Part shown: one piece after another, positions 1 to 9,367 of the stretch
How positions within the stretch are numbered: position 1 is the first letter of the stretch
Layout of the letters: each line of letters starts with the position of its first letter
Source of the DNA: Eubacteriales bacterium
GTDB lineage: Bacteria; Bacillota; Clostridia; Lachnospirales; Lachnospiraceae
DNA: 64,000 nt
Reading direction: 5' to 3'
Assembly (NCBI GenBank): GCA_030537935.1
Contig: JAUNUY010000002.1
Location: 124,001-188,000 of the forward strand
Notes under the pieces: generated by a model
Databases searched by the model: none
Told to the model about the DNA's origin: nothing
The model's input: only the letters and a program-made list of their open reading frames with translations
Position numbers and translations under genes: made by a program

Positions 1-724
1 CGATGGACTGTAAGGTTTCCTCTTCCATGAAAACGTCCTGCGGCGTACCGTCCATCACGACACGACCTTCATCCATTACGATAACGCGATCCGCATCCAC
101 CACTTCTTCCATGAAATGGGTGATTAGAACAATCGTAACCCCCGCTTCCTTGTTCAAACGGGATACCGTCTCGATAACCTCCCGACGACCAATCGGATCC
201 AGCATGGCCGTCGGCTCGTCCAAAACGATGCACTGCGGCCGCATAGCCAACACGCCGGCGATGGCGACCCGCTGCTTCTGCCCGCCCGACAAGCGGTTTG
301 GCGAAGCCTTTCGATGTTCCGTCATCCCGACCGCCGCCAACGCCGCATCCACACGTTCACGAATTTCTTCCGTCGGCACCTGTAAGTTCTCCGGTCCGAA
401 TCCGACATCTTCTTCCACCATGGCTCCGATAATCTGATTGTCCGGATTTTGGAAAACCATGCCGGCCAGCTGGCGTACACGGTACATCATCTCTTCGCTT
501 GTCGTATCCAATCCGCCCACACGTATGACACCGGATGAGGGCAGAATCAGCCCGTTGATGAGCTTTGCAAAAGTCGACTTTCCGGAACCGTTATGCCCCA
601 GCACGGCCACGTACTCGCCCGACCGTATTTTTAAATTCAGACTGTCCAAGGCGGGTACCGAACGGTTTTTTCCGTCTTCACCTTCCTCATCATACCGGTA
701 ACACAGGTTTTCCGCTTCTATCAT
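1..724 (-). CDS. ecfA1: Energy-coupling factor transporter ATPase (EcfA1/CbiO type), 3' end cut by window edge
   Basis: This is the ATP-binding subunit of an ECF vitamin or metal importer; it works at the inner face of the membrane with EcfT and an S component that are not in the window. The 241 visible residues carry Walker A GHNGSGKST (residues 43-51), a Q-loop FQNPDNQI typical of Ecf ATPases, the signature LSGGQKQRVAIAG, Walker B LDEPTAMLDP and the H-loop ITH. The reading frame runs off the left edge, so the C-terminus is missing. The ATG lies one base past the stop of the upstream dehydratase activase, with GGAG inside that gene's last codons, so the two are translationally coupled. Substrate is unknown. 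Confidence 0.9.
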   Translation of the reverse strand, partial: MIEAENLCYRYDEEGEDGKNRSVPALDSLNLKIRSGEYVAVLGHNGSGKSTFAKLINGLILPSSGVIRVGGLDTTSEEMMYRVRQLAGMVFQNPDNQIIGAMVEEDVGFGPENLQVPTEEIRERVDAALAAVGMTEHRKASPNRLSGGQKQRVAIAGVLAMRPQCIVLDEPTAMLDPIGRREVIETVSRLNKEAGVTIVLITHFMEEVVDADRVIVMDEGRVVMDGTPQDVFMEEETLQSI

Positions 725-725
725 T

Positions 726-3700
726 TTAACTCCATTTAACGGCAACCGGATTTTTGACTGCCACATCCGTCTCCGTTTCCGCAATCTTCCGTTGTCGTTT
801 CAAATTCTTAAATGCGATTGACAACATCAACTTAATCCGGTTGATTTGGTTAACCTCACTCGCGCTGGCATCATAATCGATGGGTGCGATATTCGCATAG
901 GGATAGGAACGTCGTAATTCTTTGATCATCCCCTTACCCACGATATGGTTCGGCAGACAGGCAAACGGTTGCAGACAGGCGATGTTATCCACACCGCTCT
1001 CCAACAGTTCGACCATTTCACCCAGCAAAAACCATCCCTCTCCCGTCTGATGACAGAGGGAGATGTGGCGTTCCGCCAATGACGCGATATGGTCGATGTT
1101 ACACGGTGCATCAAATCGCTTGGAATCCCGTAACGCCTGCATGAGCGTTCGACGATACATGTCCATACCCTTCATGGCAATTTGACCGATCCACTTTGCC
1201 GTCGAGGAACCGCTTAACTGTTCACGTTTTACCTTCGTATCATAACTGCAATACATAAAGAAGTCTATCAAATCCGGGCAAACCACTTCCGCCCCTTCTT
1301 TTTCCAATAAGTCGACCACATGATTGTTTGCCACGGGATGATACTTTACTAAAATCTCACCGACAATACCAACCCGCGGTTTTACCATATTTTCATGAAT
1401 GGGCAACTCGTCAAAAGCACGGACGATACCGCGGATATTCTTCCGGAATGCCCGCCAGCTGCCGGTCGTCCGTATGGTCTCATCGCAAACGGCCGACCAG
1501 TGTTCATACAATTCATTTGCCGACCCGGGCACCTGCTCATAAGGACGCACCCTGTACAACACGCGCATTAACAAATCACCATAGACAAGCGCCATAATGG
1601 CACGGTTAATCATCGGCACCGTCAATTTGAATCCGGCATGCTTTTCAATCCCCGCCGCATTCAAAGAAATGACCGGAACCTGCTCCATACCGGCATCTTT
1701 CAATGCCTTCCGGATAAAAGCGATATAGTTCGTCGCCCGGCAACCGCCACCCGTCTGAGACATGATCAATGCCGTCTTGTTCAGATCAAACTTGCCGCTG
1801 TTCAGCGCCTGCATCATCTGACCGATAGTGATGATGGCCGGATAGCAGGCATCGTTGTTGACATATTTCAGCCCCTCTTCGACCGTCCGGTGATCGGCAT
1901 ATTCCAAAAGATGGAGATTGTAGCCGAATGAGCGGAACGCCTGCTCCACAAACCGGAAGTGAATCGGTGACATCTGCGGACAGAGGATGGTGTAACCGGC
2001 CTTCTGCATCTCCTCCGTATACTCCACGACCGTATGCTCCGGCTTCGTCCGCTTGGCCGTGATACGATTTTTTCTTCTTTCATCCAAGGCCGCAATCAGA
2101 GACCGCAAACGGATTCGAACAGCGCCCAGGTTGGAAATCTCGTCAATTTTAATAACCGTGTAGATTTTACCGAAGGCTTCCATGATTTCCTGAACCTGAT
2201 CCGTCGTGACCGCATCAAGACCGCAACCGAAGGAATTGAGCTGAATAATATCCAAATCATCCCGTTCCGATACGAAGTCCGCCGCACGATATAATCGGGA
2301 ATGATAGGTCCACTGATTCACAACGCGCAAACGATCGGGATTCTCCGATAAATGCGCAACCGATTCCTCGGACAGTACGACGAAATCGTATAAATTAATC
2401 AACTCGGGAATGCCGTGATTGATTTCAGGATCCACATGGTAAGGCCGTCCCGCAAGAACAATACCGTTTTTACCGTGCTCCTTCATATAGGCCAAGGCAC
2501 GTTCGCCTTCGTCCCGAATATCTTGTTTGAACGCATCCCAAACTTCATAGGCCTTGTCGACGGCCTTGCTGACTTCCGCATACGTCCATCCTTCCGCCTC
2601 ACCCATTTCTTCCATCAAGCGTCGCTTCAAACGTTTGACGTGGTCAATCGGTAAAAACGGATAATAGAAAGTTACTTCTTCATTGGTCACGGCATCGACA
2701 TTCTTGGCAATAGCCTCCGGATACGAGGTGACAATCGGACAGTTGTAGTGATCGTCCGCCCCCTCATATTCTTTGACCGTATAGGGAATGCCCGGATAAA
2801 AAATCTTCTCGATACCGCGTTCAATCAAATCCGCAATATGACCGTTGACTATCTTCGCGGGATAACACATGGATTCCGAATGAATGGTTTCCATGCCCTT
2901 CTCATAGATTTCTTTTGACGAACGGGATGACAAAACGACCCGATAGCCCAGTTCCGTCAAAAAGGTATGCCAGAGCGGATAATCCTCGTACATATTCAGT
3001 ACACGGGGAATCCCGATGACGCCACGCGGGGCCTTGGCCGCCGGCAACGAACGTCTTCTGAACAATTTATTATATTTATAGTCGAACAGATTCGGGAGGT
3101 CATTCTCAGCCTTTTTCAGACCCAGTCCTTTCTCACAACGGTTACCGGAAATAAAATCCCGGCCGTCGGAAAAATGATTCACCGTCATCAAACAATTATT
3201 TCCGCACTTTCCGCAACGCTTCATCGAAGTTGAAACCTCAAATGCCTGCATCGCCGAAAGCGGAATCAAGGATGTCTCATATCCCTCTTCATATCGTTCC
3301 CTGGCAATAAGCGCACAACCGAAGGCACCCATGATACCCGCAATTGTCGGTCGTACCACTTCATGCTCGGTTACCTGTTCCAATGCCCGAAGAACCGCAT
3401 CATTATAAAATGTGCCGCCCTGTACCACGATATGTTCACCCAGTTCTTCCATATTCCGAATCCGGATAACTTTAAATAAGGCGTTTTTGATAACGGACAG
3501 CGCCAAGCCGGCTGAAATGTCCGCCACTTCGGCACCATCTTTTTGAGCCTGCTTCACCTTGGAATTCATGAATACGGTACAACGTGTACCCAGATCCACC
3601 GGCGCCTTCGCCGTCAAACCGATTTTTGCAAACGACTTCACATCCATGCCCAGACCTTCCGCAAAGGTCTGGATAAACGAACCGCAGCCGGAAGAACACG

Positions 3701-5030
3701 CTTCGTTCAGCATGATGGATTCAATGGTTCCGTTGCGGATTTTCAAACTCTTCATATCCTGTCCGCCGATGTCCAGGATAAAATCCACCTCCGGCATGAA
3801 GAACTGTGCCGCCTTATAATGTGCCACCGTTTCAATCTCACCGATATCGATGCGTAACGCCGCTTTGAGCAGATGCTCCCCGTATCCTGTCACGGCGGTA
3901 TTCACCACCCGGATGCCGTCATGCATCTTCTCATTCATATCCAGCAAGGCCTCAACAACCGACTCGAGCGGTTTTCCCTTGTTCGAGCCGTAATGTGTAA
4001 ACAGCAACTTGCCATCTTCGGTAATCAATGCCACCTTTGTCGTCGTTGAACCGGCATCGATGCCTAGAAACGCATTGCCCTCGTATGCCGCCATGTCCGC
4101 TTCCGGTACGGCGGCGCGGGCGTGCCGCTCTTGAAATGCCCGATGCTCTTCTTCCGTGGCGATGAGCGGCTTGAGAAAGACACTTCCGCCGCTGACTTCA
4201 CTTTCCACATCATCCAAGTCTTGTAGCAATCGCTCATAACTCCGATGATGATCCGCGTTTGCACTCAACGCACAACCGTAGGCCACGTAATACTGCTCAT
4301 TTTCCGTCTTTACGACATCTTCCGGTCCTAATTCCAAGCTCTCAATAAAACGGCGCTTCAATTCCGTTATAAAATGCAGCGGTCCGCCCAAAAAGGCAAC
4401 GCGGCCCCGAATGGGCTTTCCCTGTGCCAATCCGCTGATGGTCTGATTGACCACTGCCTGGAGAACGGATACCGCAATATCCTCCTTCGATGCGCCCTCA
4501 TTCAACAGAGGTTGTACATCCGTCTTTGCAAAGACACCGCATCGGGAAGCGATGGGGTAAATCGTCTTGTAATTCTTCGCGTATTCATTCAATCCGTCCG
4601 CATCCGTTTGCAACAAGGCCGCCATCTGGTCGATGAACGCACCCGTACCGCCGGCACAGGTTCCGTTCATTCGCTGCTCCAGACTCTTGCCGAAGTACGT
4701 AATTTTTGCATCTTCACCGCCCAACTCTATGGCGACGTCCGTATGCGGAATCAAATGCTCCACGGCTTCCGTAGAGGCGATAACCTCCTGCACGAAGTCC
4801 GCATCCACGGCCTCTGCCAAAGAAAGTCCGCCGGAACCCGTCACGGCAAATGCAATCTCGTTCCCCGCCAATACCGACCGGGCATCATGGACTATTTTAG
4901 ATACGGCATTCCGAACATCACTCAAATGCCGTCTGTATTCTTTGAAGATTTCCCGTGATTGTTCGTCCAAAACGACAACCTTTACGGTCGTCGAGCCTAC
5001 GTCCAATCCCAATCGTAAGACCTTCTTCAT
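726..5030 (-). CDS. Giant acyl-CoA dehydratase activase-related protein (two BcrAD/BadFG domains, DUF2229, HgdB-like C-terminus)
   Basis: This 1434-residue protein belongs to the family of large fused activators related to 2-hydroxyacyl-CoA dehydratase component A. Two ASKHA ATPase modules begin with GLDVGSTTVK (about residue 7) and GIDAGSTTTK (about residue 322), followed by a CGKCGNNC cysteine cluster near residue 605, a DUF2229-like region and a C-terminal half resembling the dehydratase subunit. Family knowledge: activases drive ATP-dependent electron injection through a 4Fe-4S cluster; the substrate of the giant fused form is not established. I start at 5030 because GGAG sits 8 bases upstream of that ATG and a longer in-frame reading would begin inside the promoter's -35 box. 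It is cotranscribed with the ECF ATPase downstream. Confidence 0.88.
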   Translation of the reverse strand: MKKVLRLGLDVGSTTVKVVVLDEQSREIFKEYRRHLSDVRNAVSKIVHDARSVLAGNEIAFAVTGSGGLSLAEAVDADFVQEVIASTEAVEHLIPHTDVAIELGGEDAKITYFGKSLEQRMNGTCAGGTGAFIDQMAALLQTDADGLNEYAKNYKTIYPIASRCGVFAKTDVQPLLNEGASKEDIAVSVLQAVVNQTISGLAQGKPIRGRVAFLGGPLHFITELKRRFIESLELGPEDVVKTENEQYYVAYGCALSANADHHRSYERLLQDLDDVESEVSGGSVFLKPLIATEEEHRAFQERHARAAVPEADMAAYEGNAFLGIDAGSTTTKVALITEDGKLLFTHYGSNKGKPLESVVEALLDMNEKMHDGIRVVNTAVTGYGEHLLKAALRIDIGEIETVAHYKAAQFFMPEVDFILDIGGQDMKSLKIRNGTIESIMLNEACSSGCGSFIQTFAEGLGMDVKSFAKIGLTAKAPVDLGTRCTVFMNSKVKQAQKDGAEVADISAGLALSVIKNALFKVIRIRNMEELGEHIVVQGGTFYNDAVLRALEQVTEHEVVRPTIAGIMGAFGCALIARERYEEGYETSLIPLSAMQAFEVSTSMKRCGKCGNNCLMTVNHFSDGRDFISGNRCEKGLGLKKAENDLPNLFDYKYNKLFRRRSLPAAKAPRGVIGIPRVLNMYEDYPLWHTFLTELGYRVVLSSRSSKEIYEKGMETIHSESMCYPAKIVNGHIADLIERGIEKIFYPGIPYTVKEYEGADDHYNCPIVTSYPEAIAKNVDAVTNEEVTFYYPFLPIDHVKRLKRRLMEEMGEAEGWTYAEVSKAVDKAYEVWDAFKQDIRDEGERALAYMKEHGKNGIVLAGRPYHVDPEINHGIPELINLYDFVVLSEESVAHLSENPDRLRVVNQWTYHSRLYRAADFVSERDDLDIIQLNSFGCGLDAVTTDQVQEIMEAFGKIYTVIKIDEISNLGAVRIRLRSLIAALDERRKNRITAKRTKPEHTVVEYTEEMQKAGYTILCPQMSPIHFRFVEQAFRSFGYNLHLLEYADHRTVEEGLKYVNNDACYPAIITIGQMMQALNSGKFDLNKTALIMSQTGGGCRATNYIAFIRKALKDAGMEQVPVISLNAAGIEKHAGFKLTVPMINRAIMALVYGDLLMRVLYRVRPYEQVPGSANELYEHWSAVCDETIRTTGSWRAFRKNIRGIVRAFDELPIHENMVKPRVGIVGEILVKYHPVANNHVVDLLEKEGAEVVCPDLIDFFMYCSYDTKVKREQLSGSSTAKWIGQIAMKGMDMYRRTLMQALRDSKRFDAPCNIDHIASLAERHISLCHQTGEGWFLLGEMVELLESGVDNIACLQPFACLPNHIVGKGMIKELRRSYPYANIAPIDYDASASEVNQINRIKLMLSIAFKNLKRQRKIAETETDVAVKNPVAVKWS

Positions 5031-5106
5031 TATATCACTCCATTCGTTATCGACATCGCACAAAGTCCGACATTCCGGAAGGGTACGACCCCGTTTTTCA
5101 CCCAGT

Positions 5107-5135
5107 ATCATACCACCAACGGTCTTTAAAATCAA
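5107..5135 (-). promoter_or_regulatory. Sigma-A-type promoter of the activase gene
   Basis: On the minus strand TTGATT and TATGAT are separated by 17 bases. Transcription would begin about 70 bases upstream of the ATG at 5030, which supports that start. Confidence 0.65.
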
Positions 5136-5294
5136 CCTGGATGCCCCTACATTAAAGATTTTTCCCTATTTTGACCCCTACTTGCCCATATGCACAAAAG
5201 CTTAACACAATGAACAAACTTCCGACTTGATATGCACACTTTTTCCGGCTACACCTAGCATGACAATCATGTCGCCTACCGCGGCAACGAAAAA

Positions 5295-5322
5295 ATCCGT
5301 TACGGCAACTGCCGTAACGGAT
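5295..5322 (-). terminator. Rho-independent terminator after the mob gene
   Basis: Read on the minus strand this is a perfect 13 bp inverted repeat (ATCCGTTACGGCA/TGCCGTAACGGAT) followed by a run of T. It lies 6 bases beyond the stop of the mobA-mobB fusion and closes the molybdenum block. Confidence 0.9.
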
Positions 5323-5327
5323 GCGTG

Positions 5328-6413
5328 TCATTGTCCTTCAATTATTAACGCGGTCCGCTGCGCATACACGAAAGCGGCCAGACGCTCTACATCATCCAAT
5401 GGCAGCACCGGCCCCGCCGATTCGAAATCCGCAATGTCGGTCACGATGGCCAGTCGGTGCCGGGCATCCGTCACAGGTGTCACGCCGATGCCTTCCCGTA
5501 CAATTTCAATCTTCGGATAGGGATGATGTTTGAATCCCTCCAGAAGAATCAAATCACAATCCGGCATCATCCCCAGCAAATCCATTTCCGTCCGTCCGGG
5601 TCGCATCTCCAAAAAAGCGGCCCGATGGGCGGAAAAAATACCAACCTGCCGAGCACCCGCCGCCACATATCGTGAGGTATCCGTCCCCGGATAATCCATG
5701 ACGAAATCATGCCCGTCATGTTTGATGACGCCGATTGTCGGAAAAAACGGCTTCAACGCGGGAATCAAGCGTTCAATCAAGGTCGTCTTACCGCTGTTCT
5801 TGATGCCGGAAATGCAAAGGACGTGTCGGCGGCCCGTCAAAAGACGCCAATCCCGGCGATGGTTCACATTATAGAGAGCGGCCGCACCGAATCGCGTATC
5901 CTCGATTGCAACCTGCTTCACCGGCTGCCGGCATATGAAACGGGTCACCCCGTAATGTCCTTCGGCAATTGCCCGATCCATCAACGGTGCCAAATCCCGA
6001 TGGTAGAATCCCGTTAACGGATGAATAGTCTCTCCGTTTCGAAATACCACGCCGGCAACGTCACTGCCGAGATAACCCGACAGATAACGCATCACGTCCG
6101 GCGTAACATTCGGCGTATCCGTCGCCGTGACAAAAATATAATCCGTCGATGCTTGATACAATAGACGGCGCAGACCCTCCATCGGCCCGATATCCGGCTG
6201 CACATCCGGCACGAAAGCCGATACCGGTATCGATAATCCGCGATACCGATCGATATGATTCACACTCACGGACACCTTGCCCGCAACACTGAACCGGTCA
6301 TACAGGGTCTCCAACATGGTTCGCCCGCCGATTTCAGCCAGCGCCTTATCCGAACCGAACCGGCTGCTCTTGCCGCCGGCCAGAAGACCGATCTCGAATC
6401 TCCGTTCTGCCAT
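5328..6413 (-). CDS. mobAB: MobA-MobB fusion: molybdenum cofactor guanylyltransferase with C-terminal GTPase
   Basis: The N-terminal half (residues 1-190) is a MobA nucleotidyltransferase, showing the LAGGKSSRFGSDKA nucleotide-binding loop at residues 11-24 and a DTPNV acidic motif near residue 99. The second half (about 198-361) is MobB, with the P-loop GIKNSGKTT at 203-211 and a conserved VIKHDGHDF strand. MobA adds GMP to molybdopterin to make the guanine dinucleotide cofactor; MobB is a GTP-binding partner. Both are usually separate genes, so this is a fusion. The ATG has AGGGG upstream and follows moeA by 10 bases. A molybdoenzyme such as formate dehydrogenase is expected elsewhere in the genome. 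Confidence 0.9.
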   Translation of the reverse strand: MAERRFEIGLLAGGKSSRFGSDKALAEIGGRTMLETLYDRFSVAGKVSVSVNHIDRYRGLSIPVSAFVPDVQPDIGPMEGLRRLLYQASTDYIFVTATDTPNVTPDVMRYLSGYLGSDVAGVVFRNGETIHPLTGFYHRDLAPLMDRAIAEGHYGVTRFICRQPVKQVAIEDTRFGAAALYNVNHRRDWRLLTGRRHVLCISGIKNSGKTTLIERLIPALKPFFPTIGVIKHDGHDFVMDYPGTDTSRYVAAGARQVGIFSAHRAAFLEMRPGRTEMDLLGMMPDCDLILLEGFKHHPYPKIEIVREGIGVTPVTDARHRLAIVTDIADFESAGPVLPLDDVERLAAFVYAQRTALIIEGQ

Positions 6414-6423
6414 AATAACGCCC

Positions 6424-7626
6424 CTATAACAGTTCCCGAATGCGGACCCTATCGCCCACCTTGAGTTCTACCTGCTCCGGTTGTATCACCATACAGTTAC
6501 AATCTACAGCTGAGGACATGATACTGGAGCTGTGTCCCTTGTCGGGAATATAAACGCCGTCTCCATCACATCGCGCCCGAAGGTATCCGCGTAAATGCCG
6601 AGGACGGGAGTAGCCCGACATCAAAGTCACTTCCCGCTCCTTCGGTAAAAATGCGAAACAGCCGGTTACGGCCGCCGCCATAGGCCAAAAGAATACCTGA
6701 AAATTCACGACACATGCGAAAGGATTACCGGAACAACAGAGTATAACCGTCCCGTCCTTATATCCGGCGGTAACCGGCGTGCCGGGCTTGATATTCGCAC
6801 CCCGAAAAAGAATCTCACATCCCAGTTCCGCCAATACCGCCGGCATCAAATCCTTATCACCGACGGATACACCGCCCGTCGTAATAATGACCGAGACGTT
6901 GCCAATATGCCGTTTCAAAAAACCGCCGATTGCATCAATCGTATCCGGTGCATGCCCCCGTTCAACGACCTCTATATGACGATCCGTCAATGCCGCTTGC
7001 AACTGGTAGACGGTACTGTTATAGGTCCGCGCCTTATCGCTGACCAAGCCCGGCTCCAACAACTCGGAACCCGTCGACAGGATTGCCGTTCGCATGGGTT
7101 TTAAAACACGGAAATCGGCTATCCCCAAGCTCGCAATAACGGAAATATGCGCCGGTGTCAACATCGTTCCTGCGGGAATGACGCAGGTGCCCGCCTCGAT
7201 GTCCTCGCCCGGACGACAGTAGTTCTGCCACTTGGAAATACCCGTATAGATTGCCACCGTATCCGCTCCGTAATCCGTATCCTCCTGACGGATGACCGCA
7301 TCATAACCCGCCGGTACTTCCGCACCGGTCATGATACGCACCGCCGTGCCGGGTGTGCAGGCAAAGTTTGCCGGGTCTCCTGCATTGATTTGCCCCGTCA
7401 CCCTTAAATGAACAGGAGCCTCTTTCGAAGCCCCTGTCACATCTTCACTTATTACAGCATACCCGTCCATCGCGGACTTCGGGTAGCTCGGTACGGAAAA
7501 CGGCGCCCGTATGTCTTCGGCCGTAATCCGTCCGGAAGCGTTTACGAGATTGACTTTTTCTGTCGATTCCTGCCGACGCATCTTATCCGTCAGTCGGCGA
7601 ATCGCTTCTTCCACTTCTAATCTCAT
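6424..7626 (-). CDS. moeA: Molybdopterin molybdenumtransferase MoeA
   Basis: MoeA inserts molybdate into adenylylated molybdopterin in the cytoplasm. The 400 residues match the usual length. Visible landmarks are the substrate-entry motif KSAMDGYAV near residue 50, STGSELLEPG in the MogA-like domain, the GGVSVGDKD loop, and the GNPFACVV segment before the C-terminal beta domain. An AAAGGTT ribosome site precedes the ATG. The gene sits between the FNT channel and mobAB on the same strand with short gaps, so a shared transcript with fdhD is likely. Confidence 0.95.
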   Translation of the reverse strand: MRLEVEEAIRRLTDKMRRQESTEKVNLVNASGRITAEDIRAPFSVPSYPKSAMDGYAVISEDVTGASKEAPVHLRVTGQINAGDPANFACTPGTAVRIMTGAEVPAGYDAVIRQEDTDYGADTVAIYTGISKWQNYCRPGEDIEAGTCVIPAGTMLTPAHISVIASLGIADFRVLKPMRTAILSTGSELLEPGLVSDKARTYNSTVYQLQAALTDRHIEVVERGHAPDTIDAIGGFLKRHIGNVSVIITTGGVSVGDKDLMPAVLAELGCEILFRGANIKPGTPVTAGYKDGTVILCCSGNPFACVVNFQVFFWPMAAAVTGCFAFLPKEREVTLMSGYSRPRHLRGYLRARCDGDGVYIPDKGHSSSIMSSAVDCNCMVIQPEQVELKVGDRVRIRELL

Positions 7627-7662
7627 AACCTTTCATTTCTATAAATTATTAAATGTTCCCGC

Positions 7663-8319
7663 TTAACGATCACACCAGGCCTTGAATTTTCTGGAACCCG
7701 GAATGATAACACCGCCCACGATGTTACCCAAAGTAACAATGACGATGTTCAGGAACCCTGCAGTTGTCTTCCCGGCAACGGCCATGTAGTACATGTTCGC
7801 AATACTATGCTCAAAGCCCAGGAATACAAACGTCGTGATACACGCCAAGATGCCGAGGTACTTGCCCAGCTCATGCTTGTTATGGATAAACTCTTCCACC
7901 GCCAACACGACCAGGAAATTACAGAGAATTGCCAAGACGAACAAAGCAAACGGTGTCGCCGAGGCCTTGTTGATTTTACCGGTCGCCACCTTCTCGGCCG
8001 CCGCTAAAAACTTTTCATTTCCGGCATAGACATAACGGATAACGGTACCCCAAATAATACTGCCGACATAGTTGCCGATCCAAACGTAAACCAGGAACGG
8101 AAGGTACTGTTTCGGGTCATTTTCAAACACGAAACCGACCTTACCCGTAAACAGGTTAAAGCCCAGCGTACATACCGCGTACAAACCGGCACAGAACAAT
8201 ACCGAGCCGACCAGCTTGGATCCGTCCATCGACATGTTGAACAAGAATGAAGTCCCGCCTACCGCAATCGCCACACCTGCCAGGATTGCATACCAAAAAT
8301 TACCAACTACTTTCTTCAT
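7663..8319 (-). CDS. Formate/nitrite transporter (FNT) family channel
   Basis: This is a polytopic membrane protein of 218 residues with the FNT hallmarks: about six hydrophobic segments, the near-invariant FEHSIANMYYM stretch after the fourth segment, and a C-terminal LGNIVGG re-entrant motif. FNT channels pass formate, nitrite or hydrosulfide as the acid. Because it lies between fdhD and moeA, formate is the best guess for its substrate. It is shorter than the usual 260-280 residues, mostly at the termini. A perfect AGGAGG lies 5 bases before the ATG. Confidence 0.9.
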   Translation of the reverse strand: MKKVVGNFWYAILAGVAIAVGGTSFLFNMSMDGSKLVGSVLFCAGLYAVCTLGFNLFTGKVGFVFENDPKQYLPFLVYVWIGNYVGSIIWGTVIRYVYAGNEKFLAAAEKVATGKINKASATPFALFVLAILCNFLVVLAVEEFIHNKHELGKYLGILACITTFVFLGFEHSIANMYYMAVAGKTTAGFLNIVIVTLGNIVGGVIIPGSRKFKAWCDR

Positions 8320-8395
8320 ACGAACCTCCTAAAAATTTTAATACGATCCGGCCCAAACCGTTCCGTATGTTAATGACGCCCTAAACTGACGTTGT

Positions 8396-9160
8396 CTACC
8401 GTTGCTCATGATAGACATTAAATTGATCCCGCTTCGTAAAGCCTATAATGCAGAGGTTATACTTCTCCGCAACGGCCAACGTCCGATCGGACGGTGCCGA
8501 ACGGGACACAATCATGGGGATACCGGCACGCAACGCTTTCATGGCAATGGTGCTCGGGATTCGACCACTCGTATAGAGACTGCATTCATTCAGGTTTACT
8601 CCGTCCAGCAATGCCATCCCGACCGCCTTGTCAAAGGCGTTGAAGCGTCCGATATCTTCCGCAAAATACAAGATCTCGTCTCCCCGGCACAACAAAACGC
8701 TGTGGACGTTCCCGGTATTTCGGAACAAGTCCGAACCGGTCATCAGCTTTTGAAAATTCTCCAATACCGTTTGCGGTTTGTATTCAATTCGTGCCAACGG
8801 CTTCAAATCCTCTTCGGAATAAAACTGATAGGGAACCATGCGGTAATCGCCGCTGTCCGTCGTAACCTTTGCACCCTCTTCAGCGCTCGCCGGCGCTTCT
8901 TTCAGGCGAACCCGGGCACAACATGCTTCTTCATCGATTATCAGGGAATCGATGTCCTCCACGGAGGTTATCATCCGCTCCGTATAAAGATAGCCGACAA
9001 CAAGCTCTTTCAACTTCTTGGGAATTGCTAAAAGTTCTACGAGTAGGACATCGTTCAACATGATACCGAAATCATATTCAATCAGTATCTCATCCTTCAT
9101 TCGCTCTGCCGTGCCGTCCTTGTAATGACGCGTGATTTCCACTTCCTGTTTTAATTTCAT
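8396..9160 (-). CDS. fdhD: FdhD-family formate dehydrogenase accessory sulfurtransferase, catalytic cysteine motif not seen
   Basis: FdhD passes sulfur from a cysteine desulfurase to the molybdenum cofactor of formate dehydrogenase. Family regions are clear: the N-terminal EYDFGIMLND...LLAIPKKLKELVVGYL block, TGNVHSVLL, EDIGRFNAFDKAVG and the C-terminal SGRIPSTIAMKALRAGIPMI. The CxxC loop that follows the first beta region in E. coli FdhD is replaced by VTTDSGDYRM, with no cysteine; the nearest cysteines are a CC pair upstream. I start at the ATG at 9160, preceded by GAGG, giving 254 residues. It heads the block fdhD-FNT-moeA-mobAB. Confidence 0.85.
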   Translation of the reverse strand: MKLKQEVEITRHYKDGTAERMKDEILIEYDFGIMLNDVLLVELLAIPKKLKELVVGYLYTERMITSVEDIDSLIIDEEACCARVRLKEAPASAEEGAKVTTDSGDYRMVPYQFYSEEDLKPLARIEYKPQTVLENFQKLMTGSDLFRNTGNVHSVLLCRGDEILYFAEDIGRFNAFDKAVGMALLDGVNLNECSLYTSGRIPSTIAMKALRAGIPMIVSRSAPSDRTLAVAEKYNLCIIGFTKRDQFNVYHEQR

Positions 9161-9190
9161 AGTCGCCTCGTTTCGTCTCAATACATATTT

Positions 9191-9219
9191 AACGTAGCAC
9201 GGATTATTCAAGCTTTCAA
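9191..9219 (-). promoter_or_regulatory. Possible fdhD promoter
   Basis: Minus-strand TTGAAA and TACGTT lie 17 bases apart, about 30 bases upstream of the chosen fdhD start. The -10 box is a poor match. The rest of the gap from 9161 to 9367 is AT-rich and I see nothing else in it. Confidence 0.35.
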
Positions 9220-9367
9220 GTTTTGATATAAAATTAACATGATTTTATCCATCCTGTTCGTCGTTTTCGTAGGTTTTGTTAGTAATTTATGTCGTGGGTT
9301 TTCCTCATTTTCGTGATTTCATACAGTACCGTTGTACAGATTTACCTTTTTTCATGCCACCGGGTAA

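Noticed and set aside
1..724. Frameshift in the ECF ATPase, suspected because only opposite-strand frames are obvious at the left edge
   Set aside because: Reading the minus strand directly gives one uninterrupted frame with all ABC motifs in order; it is simply cut by the window edge.
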